Shown: in pieces, positions 50,711 to 64,000 of the stretch
Layout of the letters: every line of letters begins with the position of its first letter
Position numbering within the stretch: position 1 is the first letter of the stretch
Origin: Paraspadella gotoi
Lineage: Eukaryota; Chaetognatha
Direction of reading: 5' to 3'
NCBI GenBank assembly: GCA_051294375.1
Contig: CM119266.1
Span: 23,260,413-23,324,412, forward strand
Length of the DNA: 64,000 nt
The notes under the pieces: model-generated
Database searches by the model: none
Seen by the model: only the letters and a program-made list of their open reading frames with translations
What the model was told of the DNA's origin: nothing
Made by a program: the position numbers and the translations under genes

Positions 50711-51492
50711 TGAGAGAGAGACGAGAGAGAGAGAGAGAGAGAAGACATAAGGACAGAGTTGGGGGGAGTGACTCAAGAGTTTATTGATTGATGAATTGAT
50801 AGAAGTTATAAAAAAGAGGAATTTTGTGTTATATTGTTGTTGAGACTTTTGTAATTGTTTTTTAATTCACAAAAGTTATAGTTTATATTTATCAAGTTAC
50901 ATCTTCATGAATTTAAAAAGCCAAACCGATTTCAGGAAAATCGTCATAAAAATAAAAAGAGGGGAAAAAAAAGCCCAGTTAAAGCGATTCTGGAATCTCA
51001 AATCTTTTTTTTTCGCCAAAAACTTCGCCAATTTTTTGCTGGAACCGTGGAATGAAAGGTTCAAGATTGAAGCCGGCAAAGAAGGAGAGGGGCGAGAGGT
51101 GTGTGTTGAGCGAATATGAGGAGGGAAAAAGAAAAAGGAGAAGAGCGGAAGGAGAAATAACCGGAAGGGTCGGGGAATTCAGGGTTACTAATTTTCGAAT
51201 CTTTCGTCCTTTTTGACGAATCGTCGCTGCCGTTCGTCAAAACGCGACGGAAGACGGACGTAATAAGGATGGAAACGGTACCGACGCCCTTTGACGAATT
51301 TTCGAATGAGAGATGCGTCATAATTGGGTCATGGTGGTCCGGACGATTATAAAACGGGGTGGCCCCAACCCGATATCAATTTGGCGGTCATTTACCCGAG
51401 ACCGCGAACCATCTTTCGATGATTTATATAAAGGAGAGAGAGAGACGAGAGTAGAGACGAGAGAGAGACGAGAGAGAGAGCGAGATCGAAGA

Positions 51493-51526
<34 letters not shown>

Positions 51527-51810
51527 CGGAGAAGAGAGAGAAGTGTTGGAAAAACAGACAGCAGATGCGGTCGTTGAATTGTGAAACAAACTTTTCCACC
51601 GCGAAAAAAAAATTCGGCTTATTTTACCTTCAGCCATTTTGTTTTTCTTCTATCTTTTGTTCTTTTTGCATTCTTTTTTTTTCTTTTTATCCAATTTTTT
51701 CCCGTTCGCCGACAGTTCAGCTACAAGAAAGAGGCTTTCTTGATTAAATATGCAAATTGAGTTTTAAGGTGTGAAGTTTTTTTGATTGAAAAACATGATT
51801 ATTTAGGAAT
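48850..51810. other. Non-coding stretch upstream of the homeobox exons
   Basis: ga-rich patches at 49277-49365, 50660-50745 and 51435-51535, and a gacgac patch near 49590-49615. Open frames over them are repeat-driven. No exon was supported. Confidence 0.5.
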
Positions 51811-51812
51811 AT

Positions 51813-51817
<5 letters not shown>

Positions 51818-51875
<58 letters not shown>

Positions 51876-51876
51876 G

Positions 51877-51911
<35 letters not shown>
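51818..51911. repeat. (CT)n microsatellite with breaks
   Basis: ct dinucleotides interrupted near 51861 and 51876. Confidence 0.9.
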
Positions 51912-51912
<1 letters not shown>

Positions 51913-52089
51913 CAGGTCCGTTATATGATAAAAAATTCAGAGAATGAGAGGGACACCAACGTAAGCCAGGCTTAGAAGACCCCCTTCTTTTCTCTTTTTC
52001 TTATTCGTCATTGTTCTCTTTATTGTTTTTCTAAAAATTCCTGTTTTTGTTTTCAGCTTCAGGTTATTTTTTTTCCCAATTTTTTTCAT

Positions 52090-52330
52090 TTATCCTTTTT
52101 TTCGCTTTCTTTCTTTCTTTCTTTTCCTTCTTTCTTTATTTCTTTTCTTTCTTTCTTTTTTCATTTTTATATTTATCGATTTGTTTGCCATGTTCCTACT
52201 TTCCTTTTTTATCATCTTCTTTATTTCCTTCTCCTTCTACTTTTTCTTTTCCTTTTCTTTTCATGATTCTCCCTTTTTTTTTTTCGACATATTTCTTTTT
52301 CTTGACCTCGGTCTTGTTTTTTCACGTCGC
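52090..52330. repeat. Polypyrimidine tract
   Basis: Long ttc/ttt/tcc-rich stretch. The Phe/Ser-rich frame over it (52047-52505) is composition-driven. Confidence 0.75.
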
Positions 52331-52599
52331 CCTCCCCCTTCCCTCTCCCGCAGTTCAAAGTCATCGCCTTCCACTTTTTTTTTTCTTCAAAAAAATGCAA
52401 ATCAATTCCTGCAGCAAAAAAGGAGAGCGATTTTTCACTGAGCGATTAGTCGACGGGAAAATGAGGAAAAAATCGTTTCTCTCTCGCCTTTCGCTGCTCT
52501 TTTGATATCAGTTCGCCGTCGTCGTTCGTCTCGTTTGTCGTCTGGACGTCGTAGGTCGTCGCGGCGGCGGCGTGCTGCTCTACCAGTTTGTTTCTTTTT

Positions 52600-55500
52600 T
52601 TTTCAGTATTTATTTAATATCCCTCCTATTATTATTGGATGTTACAAAAATAAAATAAAGTTCTCTATCTAGTGCATTAGTGTTCTCTTGTCCTTTAATG
52701 AAATGTGTATTCAAAATAAGTCCTGGTATCCGCAGGCCATAAAACCACTCGTTCAACTAGTATCCCGCTTTGCGTCCTCCAAATCCGTCAGTCAGTGGTG
52801 CCTATAAAGTGAATCTCAAAGTCGGTCGTTAGTTAAGTAAATAAAGGGAATAAATTTTATCTTGGTGTACCATTTCATATATTTTATAAAATTTACCGCC
52901 TTTAGCAAAATAAAGATTCTATAATAGAACATTTAAAATTTAAATCCACTTATTTAGTTACTACTACTTTTATATACTTATCCACCGATAGAATTCGATA
53001 AAGACGGCGCTATAGTTAATAACAAAAAGGAATTCGAAAAGCTTTTGGAAAAAGAAAAAAACATTTTAATTTCGCAGCGAAAAAAATTCACTTTTGATCC
53101 AGATTTCAAATCCCTGAATGCATTTAAAAATCCATCCACGAATAATAAATAATAATAAAAGCTCGCCCTTTGTTCCATTTTACTCGCAATTCGCGTCTTC
53201 CGGCGAGACCAATCCCTATAGTCGCCCGTGCCCTCTGCCGAGACAGACGCAGCGAATATAAAGAATTAAGAAAAATCCGAACAACTAAGAACTATGGTGT
53301 ATACTGTGTGACCCCGGCAAAAAGACGAGAATATAATAATATGAAAAGATAACACTACACGCGAAATGATAATAAGATTTTAATGAATGCTGTGAGCAAA
53401 ATTATCAGATTCTTCCCAACCTTTCCTTTATAGTCACCGATCCACCACCCTCTGATAAAACTCGTCCAAACTGTTTCCATTGGTTTATTCCAGCGACACG
53501 AATCGTTTGAAGAATCCGCTACTTTTTGTTCCTCTTTACTCATTAGGTCCAACTCTAACCCTTATCTCTTTTTCTCTTAAAGTTTTCCTCTCGTACTCTT
53601 ATTTCTCTTATGGATCCTCTTTTAAATTCTAATTTTAAATTCTCTTTTCTCCCACCTCCTTTTCGAAATATTTCTCACTAATTCCTACTTATTCCTAATA
53701 ATGATATTCAATCTCCTATTCTGGGTTTCTCTTTTTCTATTTTTAACCTATCTCTGCCATTAATGTCCAATTCACCACTTGTAAATATCACACATAATTA
53801 AACTTGGCCCTATCTGAGTACTCCAACTTTTTTTTTTCGTTTTGACCTTCGTGAGCATCGTAAATTTTCGGCCCGAGGAACCAGACATCATAGGCAGCTT
53901 TAAACGAGCCACAACATTCACCTCGGGATTATAATAGAAGAAACCAAAAGTACCTCCCCACTCATGTACAGAAAAACTAAACATAAGACAAAAAACCTAG
54001 CCTCCCCTCCCCTTTCCGGTCCCCACGTCCTCTGCTTGACTTCTCGCCGTTTATTGAACTCGGCTTTATCTCACCCCTATGAGCTCCTCTGCATCTCTTC
54101 TCTCCCCGCCCCATATTCTCCTTGATCCGCCGTAAATTTGTCTCTTCGATGAACAGAGTTATGGAGAGGATTTCCGTATCGCTACACGCAGCGAAGTACG
54201 AAAGAGAGCATTGAGATGAATTAGCAATTGGCGACCCTGAATAACAAAGTTTGCTGAGCAATCTCTAATGTTTTAAGAAGCGCCGGCAAACTGGAAAGGA
54301 GGAAGAGAAAAAAAATTGGGCCTCTCTCTCTCTCTCCTCTCCTCTCTCCTTCTCCCCTCGTCTCCCCGTTCCTATACTCTCCTCCACTATCCCCACCTCT
54401 CGTCGGCTCCAAACGCTCCATCCTCCTCTCCCTCCAATTCGCGCCGAACTCATCGAAATGAGTACGAGAGACGATTGTATGCAAACCGGACTGACACTAA
54501 ATGGAGACGAGAGAGATGTAAAAAAGGCTGAGTAGTAACGAGGAGACGCAGAAATTCCAGATGCATGACCTGAAGTATTAAGAGATAGTTAGATATATGA
54601 AAGCACGACCGGAAAGATAAAATTTCCATTCAGAAGAAGAAAAAATTAATCAAAGAGAGAGAGAGAAAGAGGAAAGAGCAGAAGAGTAGAATAACCAAAA
54701 GAGAGTCAAAATTTATAAGATTCTAGGCGGTAGGGAAAGCCATTGACTTGCGCGCTTGATAAATCGTTCTGATGCGACCACAACCAATTATGATCGATAG
54801 GTTTTATATACTATGCCTTAACAAAAGAGCCCTGATGCGCCGATGGTTTGGTGTGAACGACGGATAATGCAGAGGAGATTGAGAAAGACGCCAATTAACA
54901 AACCAAGTAGGGAGTTGATAAACGGTAAGAACGAATAGGGGATAATAACGGAATAAGGCGTGTGCTATTTCGAGACGGAGTGTGGAGAAAATAGAACGAT
55001 GTGGCTAGAGGGGCGTAGTAAGACGTGTGCAGTCGGTTATGAATGGTATGGGTGGAGTAGATGAACAATGAGTGTAGTGATTGTGAACGATTAATTGTTC
55101 CTTTTTTTGGCGCGTATGGCATATGTAATAATAAATTTAAATCTTTTTTGCAGTGATAAGAGAGATCGAGAGCTATTGTGAAAGTTGTATGTAAATATTC
55201 CTTATAAAAATAACTCGTGGGTTAAATTTCAAATATTTTTATTTTTCACGTTTAAATTTATCCTATTAGATAAATTTATGATTATTTTTAATAACGGAGG
55301 ATTCCTGTGGAGTTCGCCACTAATAGGAAATTGAGAAACTTTTATAAGTATGTATAGGTGAGTGGATATTTTATTATATTTGTACACAAAACAAAACGTC
55401 TTTTAAATATTTACCTATAGTGTTAACTCATTACAGGGGAGGATAAAAGCCTTCTCGTGTTTTAGAATGCTGAAGGAGGTGATCTATGAACTTTTTGATA

Positions 55501-57280
55501 ACAGTGTTTTTTTTACGTTTTAAATTTTAAACTTTTTATTGAAGGAATCTGAATATTTTATTAACCAGTTTATTAATAAAATTATTAATAAGGAATTATT
55601 TTTTAGAAATTTACTATATTACATATCCAGAATATTACTTACAAAATAGTGTATTATGAGGTGTTTACTATTTTGTGCTCCTCCCTGTCGAAGGACAAGG
55701 GATGAACAAAATATTTATGGGTACTAGTTAATCATACTATCTCACTTCTAAATATTCCTTGTTTCGCATCACTCAAATAAATTTTGGTCTTTTCCGGAAG
55801 TGCTTCCACTCTAGCTGTATATAGAGGGGACTAAGAGGGTGTGGTGAATGGTGTGAAAGATTAGGAAGAAATGATTAGCGAGGCAGTCGGAGAAAAACAA
55901 GCGCGAATTTTCGGAACGACATGATGAGACGTTTAAAAAGTAAGAAAGCTAATAAGTTAACTTATGGAAGCAATTAAAAGGAAAAAAATTACTTCAGTTG
56001 GTGCGAAGAATGGCCTTAGTAACGGTATGAGTAGCCCGAACAACCGACCGTTTTCGGTTGTTGAACCAACTACATGTTTAATACGCTGGCTCAGAGCCGG
56101 CGCTTAAACTAAAACTCTGAGTGGGTGAGAATAATTATACTACGGAGAAGAAGAAGGATTGTATAAAAAATGAATTAGTTTAGTATATATTATTGGGTAT
56201 TTTTATGTGTGGTGATAACAGAGAGGAAGAAGTATGATAAAGATGGTAAGCGCGTAGTAATAAATTGGCCTGTATGATCTTGAAGTATTCTAACCGCTTC
56301 GAAGAAGTCGCCGCCCATAAACGCAGGTGAATCCACGAAGCGAAACAACCAGATCTTATTCAACGGACAATGACCGAATTAACGCGCAATTCGAACGAAC
56401 GACGTAGGGCGAAACGGAGCTAGGACAGCACGAGACAAGAGCTCTCGCCCGTGAGATTAGGAATATGATCTGATGGGGTGTGAACTGAAGTGATTAGAAA
56501 AAATATGTAAATTCTTATATCAAAGGACATGTATAGGGAGTTTCCCTGCGTCTAAACATTTAAATTGTTGTTATATCTTATTTTTTTTTCTATTTTATTA
56601 TTGGTCTTTGCTTCTAAATACAAAATTAGGGTAGCTTCAGGTAGTTTTGTATGGTTAAGACTATTCAAATTAATTCATAAGTTTATATAATGTGTTTTAA
56701 TTTTTGACGAAAAAACGTTATCTGCCAAATTATTCCGAACTTATTAAAATTTGATCCATCTGAGTTATTTCAGAAAAAATTGAAAACCAAAATTAAATTT
56801 ATAGAAAAATATGAAATTATTATTCTCGATCTCTCTAAAAACAATTAAAACTAATAAAACATTAAATTTGTACATATTTTTTTATTACCCCTACTTTAAA
56901 ATTCGATTTTTTAGGAAAAGATGCGATTTAAATAAATAAATAAATTAAAATATATATTAGAATCAAATAGTTTAACAAAAATAAAATAATAAATAAAAAT
57001 ATGCAATTATCAAAATGAAGAAGTTATATGTATCACGCTTACACTTCTGAATTCACCTCTCTGTTGGCATATAAAGACAAATACAATCATATTCAACATT
57101 CCCATTAACCTCAAAAACCCAGATCAATACACGGTCTCGTCGTGCTGAATATCACGTCTTTAGAATTTCTCATCTCAACTTTCACTGCCAATCTCCACGT
57201 TCTATACCCTACCTCAGCTTAGAAAATCTCACCGGTACTCCGTATCGCTTGATTACCCTTCGCCATAATGCGCAAGCGCT
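52600..57280. other. Non-coding stretch
   Basis: AT-rich to mixed, with weak purine or pyrimidine bias (54000-54470 on the pyrimidine side). I see no exon, RNA or transposon. Confidence 0.45.
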
Positions 57281-57283
57281 GAT

Positions 57284-58100
57284 TTAAATTCCTGAACATT
57301 GTATTGAACGAATTTTCTCTCGGGTTCGATGACGTCTGTTCGTCCGTGGCGTCGTTTCTCCGCTCGCCGTCGCTGTTACCTGTTCGACGTCCGTGTGTAG
57401 AGCCTCAGGCGTCAGTCGCGTCTCGCGCCCGCCGCTCCGCCGCTCGTCCGGAAAGTCGGACGAAAGGAGCTTTCCCTTGCCGCGCAACGGTTGGCTGTTG
57501 GAGGAGGAGGTCATCCGGAGGAGGAGGAAGGCGTCGAGGAAGAGGTTCGATGGGAGAGATGCTGCTAAGATCGTAAGGTATTTCTTCTGGGAAGGCAGTT
57601 TGCTATGCCAAAGAGGGAAGATGACGAGTTGTTTGTTGTTAGTGAGGCTCGTCGTCAGGGGCTGGATTCGCCTCCGAGTTGGAGGAGGACGAGGAGGCGT
57701 CGAAGACGACGACGACACCGAGGAAGAGGAGAGGAGCTGCTTCCTCGTTTACCTCTTCTCTCTGCTCTGCTTCGTTGTTCTGCTCTTCGTCGTCCCTCCT
57801 CACCTCGTCTCCCTCTCCTCTCCTCCTCTCTCCTTTTGTCTGCTCGTGTTTCTCTGTATCCTGCGTGAACTGATTGGTGTATCTTATGGTTGATGATATG
57901 AGCTGGCTCACGAAGTAGCACGGCATCACAGTTAAATCTGCCTGATCGTCGTGCGGAAAGAAGAATACCCGACACAGAGGCGGACGGCTCCGGAAGTTCG
58001 CTCTCAGCCCGTCGCCCTGTCGTCCTCGCAGGCCTACAACGTATCGTGACTCGCGCATAGACAGACCGGGAATCATCCTCTCTCCGCTGCCGTTGTTCCT
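57284..58100 (-). other. GC-rich region, possible untranslated or first exon, undecided
   Basis: Several frames are open on both strands, so coding is not proven. On the minus strand, ATG at 57933 opens MPCYFVSQLIS, which loosely resembles the SYFVNS start of Hox proteins. A donor-like gacgag/gtgagg follows 115-130 bases later. The distance to the homeobox exon would be about 9.6 kb. Confidence 0.2.
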
Positions 58101-60800
58101 AGTGGTCCGTCGAGGATCCGAACCCGGCTGGGTACGGCTCGCTTCAAGTTGTCTAACGGTTCATGTGGTCCTGTAGTGATAAAGAAATAGAGCGAAGCGG
58201 CTAATCGAGTACGCACACAAAAAATCTTTCTATTGTTTATGTCTCTAGCCACTGCTCGGCATACGCGCTGATTTGTGCAGAGCCTGCGCGAGGCTGCGAT
58301 TTATTTAGTTGTTTTGGTTTTGAATCTTACATAAAATTTAACGTATAAGCTTATGCGTAAAGATAGAGCACAGAGGGTGATGCAAGGAGTGAAAATAGGA
58401 TGCACTCTTTCCCTCAGCTTTTCCTCCTCTTTTTGGGTGGAGAAAGCTGATCTTTGTGCACTTTCGGATGTGCCATCAAGTAAGGAATTGTTTGCTTGCT
58501 AATGTCTCGTGGCCTCGCGTCTCTCGTATCGGAGTGAGACGCGTGTAGGGACTCTTCTCTTCTCTCCTTCTCTCCCTCCTCCCTTCTCTATGCGTCTCTG
58601 CTACCTCTCGTGCTCTATCTCATGCACCAGTCCTCCGGTGGTCACAGTGTTCCTCGTCTATGGTTACCTATTTCTCCTCTCTTAACTACATGGTTCTTTC
58701 TACAATTATTACATAACTTAATTAAAATTCATAATGTGCTTCTCGGTCCTCTTCTCTGAGTGTCTATGCTTCCTTTATCTCCTTATAACGTACTTCTTCA
58801 TGTCTGAACTGAGATCGTGGAAAATATATGATTTGGTCTTACTACTCGGTAGTATTATTCAAGTGATTTCATACTAAAATCTGGACCTACTTGAAGTATA
58901 AACTGGTTTCTTTATTTTTCTATATCTTTCTTTCTTTTATCTGTAATCATAAATTAGCATAAATTGTAGTACATGAATTACTAAACATGTATGTGCAATG
59001 TCTACCTGTAATAGGAGTTTAAGTCGCATTATGGAGGCCGCTAACACTTTGAGTAAGCGCCGGCATAACGCGGTGTCGATCGGTGTGAGAGACAAAGAAT
59101 GAAGCGAGTCTTTGACTTGAATTGAAGATCGGCCGCCGATATAACCAAAAACCCATTATCGTAATCTGTTCTCGGCCTTTTCTTGAGAGGGAACATGATT
59201 CGCGCAGACTCAATACCATCGCTGAGGGACATACGTCGAGCTCATCTGTACTGCGTTAAACGAACACGTGCCATCCTAAACTTGTTACACATCTCGTCCG
59301 TATGATGTTGCATGTTGCTCCGCTGTCCATAGTACTCTGAACAACCAGAGTGATTTATGTATTGATGATGGCTCTGGACTGGTTGTTGAGTAGAGAAATA
59401 AGGCCACGTGCGCGACCATCAGTCGGAACCGACAGAAGCAAAAGATGGAGATGGAGAGGCAGAGACGGGCAAGAGAGATGCGAGGCGAGACGGAGGCGTG
59501 AGAGGCGGCGACAGAGAAGTTGGAGTGGAGACGGGACGTGGTGAGAAGCCGCTTGATGAAGGCGGGAGAGAGACAGAGGCGCATGCTGCTTCTGGAGCGT
59601 CGGGATGGCGGTGCGGAAGCAAGAGAATGAAAAATTGGAAGGGACCAAGATGAAAGTGACGTAGGTCTCCTCGATTATCTGCTCGTCTGACCGCGCGCTG
59701 CGTTGGATCATCGCATGCCGCGGCTGCGAGCTGCTGGGCCTGTGGCCATCCGCTCGCTGAAGAACACTCGCCCGTAGCCAACGTGGTGTACACTCGATGC
59801 ACTGAGGAGGAGAGGAGGAGATGTCAGAGGAAGGGAAAGAGGATGGAAAGAGGTGATGTGACAAAAAATAAAAAAGAGGAGGAAGGAAAAAATGAACGGA
59901 TAATNNNNNNNNNNNNNNNNNNNNNNNNNCTCTCGCTCTCCCCGTGTGTGTGTGCTTCTGCTTCATGTCACTTTTTTTTACCTCCGTGACCGGAATCCTC
60001 GTAGGATAATTTTTTTAAATATTGGGATCATCTAAAAAAGTACACAGTAGTCCATTATTTGCGAGGAGTAGAACCGAATTACGTAATTTCAATAATGTAC
60101 TAATAAAAGGGAAAAGTATGTATATTTTTGTTACATTACTAAATAACTAATTAGAAAAATTCCTGTTTGTTTCTCTGCCCAGAATCGACCGGTATAACCC
60201 CCGGGGGCACCTAAAACCCTTTACAACGTCGCTGCTTTTGATCTCAGGGCCCAGATTTATTTTTTCAAAAAAGAAAAAAAAAGAAAAAAAAAAGAAAACC
60301 GATTCAGAGTCGACGAGTTTTTTGGAGGAAACGAAGCGGAGGAGACAAATGATCAAATTCGATTCAGNNNNNNNNNNGAGAGAGGAATGAAAAATGATTT
60401 GATGGAACGAAAGAACAATGTTTTCCGTACAAAAGGAGGAAAAAGCGGGAAAAGAGTTGACATTTTTTATAATTTCTTTTTCATAAAACTTTTAAATTAT
60501 ATGTAAATTCATAAACAAAAAACAACTAAATAAATCGACCCGTTGCGAAAACAAATATAAAACAATTTTTTTTTTACATCCCTAATTTTAGTTAACAAAG
60601 ACGACAATAATTAAGAATAACAAAAGTAAAGAGGGACCAAGACTAAAACGACGAGACTTCCGGTCTTCGACTCAGAACCTGAAACTCTAAAGGGTTTGAA
60701 GCGAGGGACGGAACTGGACGGGTCTTTGGCTCTTTGATCTCTTCGGACAAATCCGCGATTAATGATTCTTTGATTCGACCATTATTGATTTCAGCCAGGA
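58100..60800. other. Non-coding stretch with two gaps
   Basis: Gaps at 59905-59929 and 60368-60377. Overlapping frames at 59285-59800 are open on both strands without known motifs. No gene supported. Confidence 0.45.
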
Positions 60801-60809
60801 GGAGGAAGC

Positions 60810-60948
60810 NNNNNNNNNNNNNNNNNNNNNNNNNNNNNNNNNNNNNNNNNNNNNNNNNNNNNNNNNNNNNNNNNNNNNNNNNNNNNNNNNNNNNNNNNNN
60901 NNNNNNNNNNNNNNNNNNNNAGAGAGAGAGAGAGAGAGAGAGAGAGAG
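60810..60948. repeat. Gap ending in a (GA)n microsatellite
   Basis: N run 60810-60920 followed by ag dinucleotides to 60948, so the gap probably represents an unresolved microsatellite. Confidence 0.85.
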
Positions 60949-61083
60949 TAAAGCAGCTGTTGAACAGAGAAAAGTTTACGACTTTATTAGACTCCCTCCT
61001 TTGAGAATTAATGATGGAAACACTGAAAAAAAAACAGTCGGACTGGAAACGGGGAAAATGAATAATGGAAGGAAACGCTACGG

Positions 61084-61149
61084 AGACGACGACGATGATA
61101 ACGACGACGATGATAACGACGACGATGATAACGACGACGATGATAACGA
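61084..61149. repeat. 15-bp tandem repeat, four copies
   Basis: Unit gacgacgatgataac repeated about four times; it reads Asp/Asn in one frame. Confidence 0.9.
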
Positions 61150-61918
61150 TTAGGATTTAAGATATTTCTTCGAATGGAGGAAGGGAAAGTGTTTTAATTT
61201 TTTTATTTTTTAACTTTAAATATTTTTTATGTAAGGTGGAATTGTTTTTATTCATTACAACAAATAATAATTCACTGAATTCACTTTTTTGTTATTAGAC
61301 TAAAAAATAATTATCACATGAAAATAACACATCTTAATAATGTTTTAAATAATCATGTAAGTCTTCGATGGTTAACAACTTTACCAACGATTGTGAAAGG
61401 TTTCCTCACCAAAACGCTCATCCTCAAGGAACAAAAAACAAAAAAATAAAACATTTTTCTTTCCCTCAAGAAAAAAAACAAAAAAAACAAACAATACTTC
61501 TCACCTTTGAGATAAACGAGTTGGACCCGAACGGACTTCACCCGAAAGGCTTTGACCCACGCCTCACCCCAAAGCCCCCTCCAACCCCCCCTCTAGGTCC
61601 CCCCTTCCCCCTCCAGGCCCCTCCTCGACTCCCAGCCAAAACTCCCCGGAGTCCGGATCCAGAACAAACCCCCGCCAGCCGAGACAATACTCTCTGGATT
61701 CGGCAGCACCTCCGCCCCCTCCCTGCGCCCGACCCAACGCCGACCTCAGCCACGCCCTTCCCTCGTTTACAATCCCTCGTCGAAGCCGGCTTTTTATTTT
61801 TCTTGTTGTTGTTGTTGTTTTTGTTGTTATTGTTGTTGTTGAGTGTTTCAAGAATGGCGAGCAGGATCTTTAGATTAACCAAGTGGTGCCATATGTACAG
61901 TTACTAGAAAAATTTAAT

Positions 61919-62177
61919 NNNNNNNNNNNNNNNNNNNNNNNNNNNNNNNNNNNNNNNNNNNNNNNNNNNNNNNNNNNNNNNNNNNNNNNNNNNNNNNNNN
62001 NNNNNNNNNNNNNNNNNNNNNNNNNNNNNNNNNNNNNNNNNNNNNNNNNNNNNNNNNNNNNNNNNNNNNNNNNNNNNNNNNNNNNNNNNNNNNNNNNNNN
62101 NNNNNNNNNNNNNNNNNNNNNNNNNNNNNNNNNNNNNNNNNNNNNNNNNNNNNNNNNNNNNNNNNNNNNNNNNNNNN
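61919..62177. other. Assembly gap
   Basis: Run of N, followed directly by acgacgacg. Confidence 0.99.
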
Positions 62178-62866
62178 ACGACGACGATAAGACGACCGGT
62201 TTGGAATAAGAAAAAATCGGCCTTGAGCAGGGAGAGAGGAATAGTGGTCGGGATCGAGGAGAAATCGAAAAGACGATTCGTAAGAGAGGAAGAAATGTCT
62301 TCATTATTGAGATATACTACATATAGTTACTTAAAACTAATGTTAAATTTTATTTAGTCAAGTGATCAAGTCGGTTTGCAAGGAACAAAAATGGACAATG
62401 GGCATCGTGAAATTGACAAATTGATAAACAATTTTAAAACAATGTACCAAGTGTATGTATTTAATTTATTTTTAATTGGAGAACGAAACAAAACCCCCAA
62501 AAAACCCAGAAATGGCAGATCCAAAAGCTGGAGGCGAAGATGGTGCCACAGCTGCTCTCGAAATCGAGGCACGAGAGAAAAGAGTCGAGGTAATGACCCC
62601 TACGTTCCATCACCCATAAGGGCTCACCGAAGGCACCTCGCGCCCTGCCCTCGAAAAAAGGGCGGTTCCCTACCGTCGTAGACTTTCCATTATTAGGGAC
62701 CCAAACAGAGAAAGAGAGAGAGAGAATGAGAGAGAGAGAGACGATCCCGAGAGACAAAAACAAAGAGAAAGTCCGCATTAATGTCCGACTTAATGGAATT
62801 TTTTTTCCCGCCGACGACGAGACGGAAAAAAAAATATAGGGAGAATATATGTACGTGAATCGATAA

Positions 62867-63023
62867 TGTTTTGTCGGTCGCTCAATGTTTTGTCGGTCGC
62901 TCAATGTTTTGTCGGTCGTTAATTGTTTTGTCGGTCGTTCATTGTTTTGTCGATCGCTCAATGTTTTGTCGGTCGCTCAGTGTTTTGTCGGTCGCTCAAT
63001 GTTTTGTCGGTCGCTCAATGTTT
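62867..63023. repeat. 19-bp minisatellite, about eight copies
   Basis: Unit tgttttgtcggtcgctcaa with substitutions. Because 19 is not divisible by three, all frames cycle through the same peptide (FCRSLNVLSVAQCFVG), which is an artefact. A cggtcggt tract lies nearby at 63308-63345. Confidence 0.9.
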
Positions 63024-63762
63024 GTCGATTTCGTCTGGTATGTTGCGTCAGTTGGCGAATGTTTTGAGGATTGATGAAGGATCGGGTTTCGCAAAAACCG
63101 TTTTGTCTCTGGATTCTTGTTTTGTCTCACGAAAAAAAAAATGTCACGTTGAATGAAAAAATCATGAAGAGAACATAATTTTTTTTTTTCAATTAGGTCG
63201 TCAATCGGATCGATTCGCTGGCAAAGTCAAGTCCTCGCCGTCTTGTTACTATTTTTAGTTTCGCCGCGAGGTGGAAATCGCGGAGGAACTCTTTTAAGTC
63301 ACTTTTCGGTCGGTCGGTGGCTCGGTCGGTTTCTCGGTCGGTCGGTTCGTCCGTAAGTCTCTATGTCCGTCTGCCTGTTTCAGTTTTGTTTGAAGAGCTC
63401 ATACTAACTTAGGTAATACTGAATAATTTTGAATAATACGTGCCAGTAAGGTGATGTATCATGAGATTAATAATGTGCGTATGTTTTATACTGGTGTCGT
63501 CACGTTAACTTGTTAAAATGCGTGCACTTAAGAAAGTCACCTGGTTCTCGTAAATAGTATAGATTTGGAGCCCAATGACACATTAAATGAATTTCAATAT
63601 ACGTTCGCTTCCGTTGGAATTCGCTTCTCCACGATACTTTAATTATTCGTTGTTTACATTTTTATTTTCATTCTCTGCCCACTTTCCCATACCGCTAATG
63701 GAGGAAGGAGGAGGCTTATGTAAACGGCTAATTTCTAGCCACGTCCCTTTCTCTCTCTCTCT

Positions 63763-64000
63763 NNNNNNNNNNNNNNNNNNNNNNNNNNNNNNNNNNNNNN
63801 NNNNNNNNNNNNNNNNNNNNNNNNNNNNNNNNNNNNNNNNNNNNNNNNNNNNNNNNNNNNNNNNNNNNNNNNNNNNNNNNNNNNNNNNNNNNNNNNNNNN
63901 NNNNNNNNNNNNNNNNNNNNNNNNNNNNNNNNNNNNNNNNNNNNNNNNNNNNNNNNNNNNNNNNNNNNNNNNNNNNNNNNNNNNNNNNNNNNNNNNNNNN
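63763..64000. other. Assembly gap to the end of the window
   Basis: Run of N preceded by ctctctctct, so it also starts at a dinucleotide repeat. Confidence 0.99.

Noticed and set aside
52047-52505. 152-residue Phe/Ser-rich frame
   Set aside because: A polypyrimidine tract, with no motif and no splice support.
59285-59966. Overlapping 200- and 127-residue minus-strand frames
   Set aside because: They cross a gap, overlap frames on the other strand and show no known motif.
62871-63156. FCRSLNVLSVAQ-type repetitive proteins
   Set aside because: Translation of a 19-bp minisatellite.

Overview
The window is eukaryotic and looks like part of an invertebrate, probably arthropod or other protostome, nuclear genome. 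It has spliced genes with GT-AG and GC-AG introns, AT-rich transposon-filled introns, long GA/CT and GTC microsatellites, runs of N from scaffolding, and a Hox homeobox. I cannot name the species. All gene models are hand-built from exon reading frames, splice-site phase and family resemblance. No alignment could be run.

Region 1 (1-5069) is AT-rich and repetitive: an 18-bp minisatellite and a cluster of about five ~150-bp monomers with GGAC-type tails. Region 2 (5070-19264, + strand) holds most of a spliced cyclic-nucleotide-gated-like (CNG/HCN/EAG superfamily) cation channel. Its exons give S1/S2, S3-S4-S5-pore, S6, C-linker, cyclic-nucleotide-binding domain and a charged C-tail, and the splice phases agree across all but the last, ambiguous junction. 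The pore and ligand pocket are unusual: there is an arginine where the filter aromatic normally sits. Its introns are packed with mobile elements: a Penelope-like element remnant with a GIY-YIG domain, palindromic MITEs, a TIR element with 7-bp target duplications, and small LTR elements.

Region 3 (21805-29069, + strand) contains two tandem paralogous multi-pass membrane protein genes resembling TMEM121/CECR6. The reconstructed proteins are 322 and 308 residues, two internal exons have identical lengths in both copies, and the first gene uses two GC-AG introns. A complete 726-bp TRIM (miniature LTR retrotransposon) with tRNA-like A and B boxes in its LTRs lies inside a MITE in the first intron of the upstream gene.

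Region 4 (30490-31260) has one GC-rich acidic open frame of unknown function. Region 5 (about 31-64 kb) is gene-poor and almost free of transposons, but full of long GA/CT, GTC and poly-pyrimidine tracts and sequence gaps. Its one clear gene is a minus-strand Hox gene of Scr/Hox5 type (homeobox exons 48263-48161 and 47480-47282). Its homeobox is interrupted by an intron inside homeodomain codon 28. The exon carrying the hexapeptide (YPWM) was not found.
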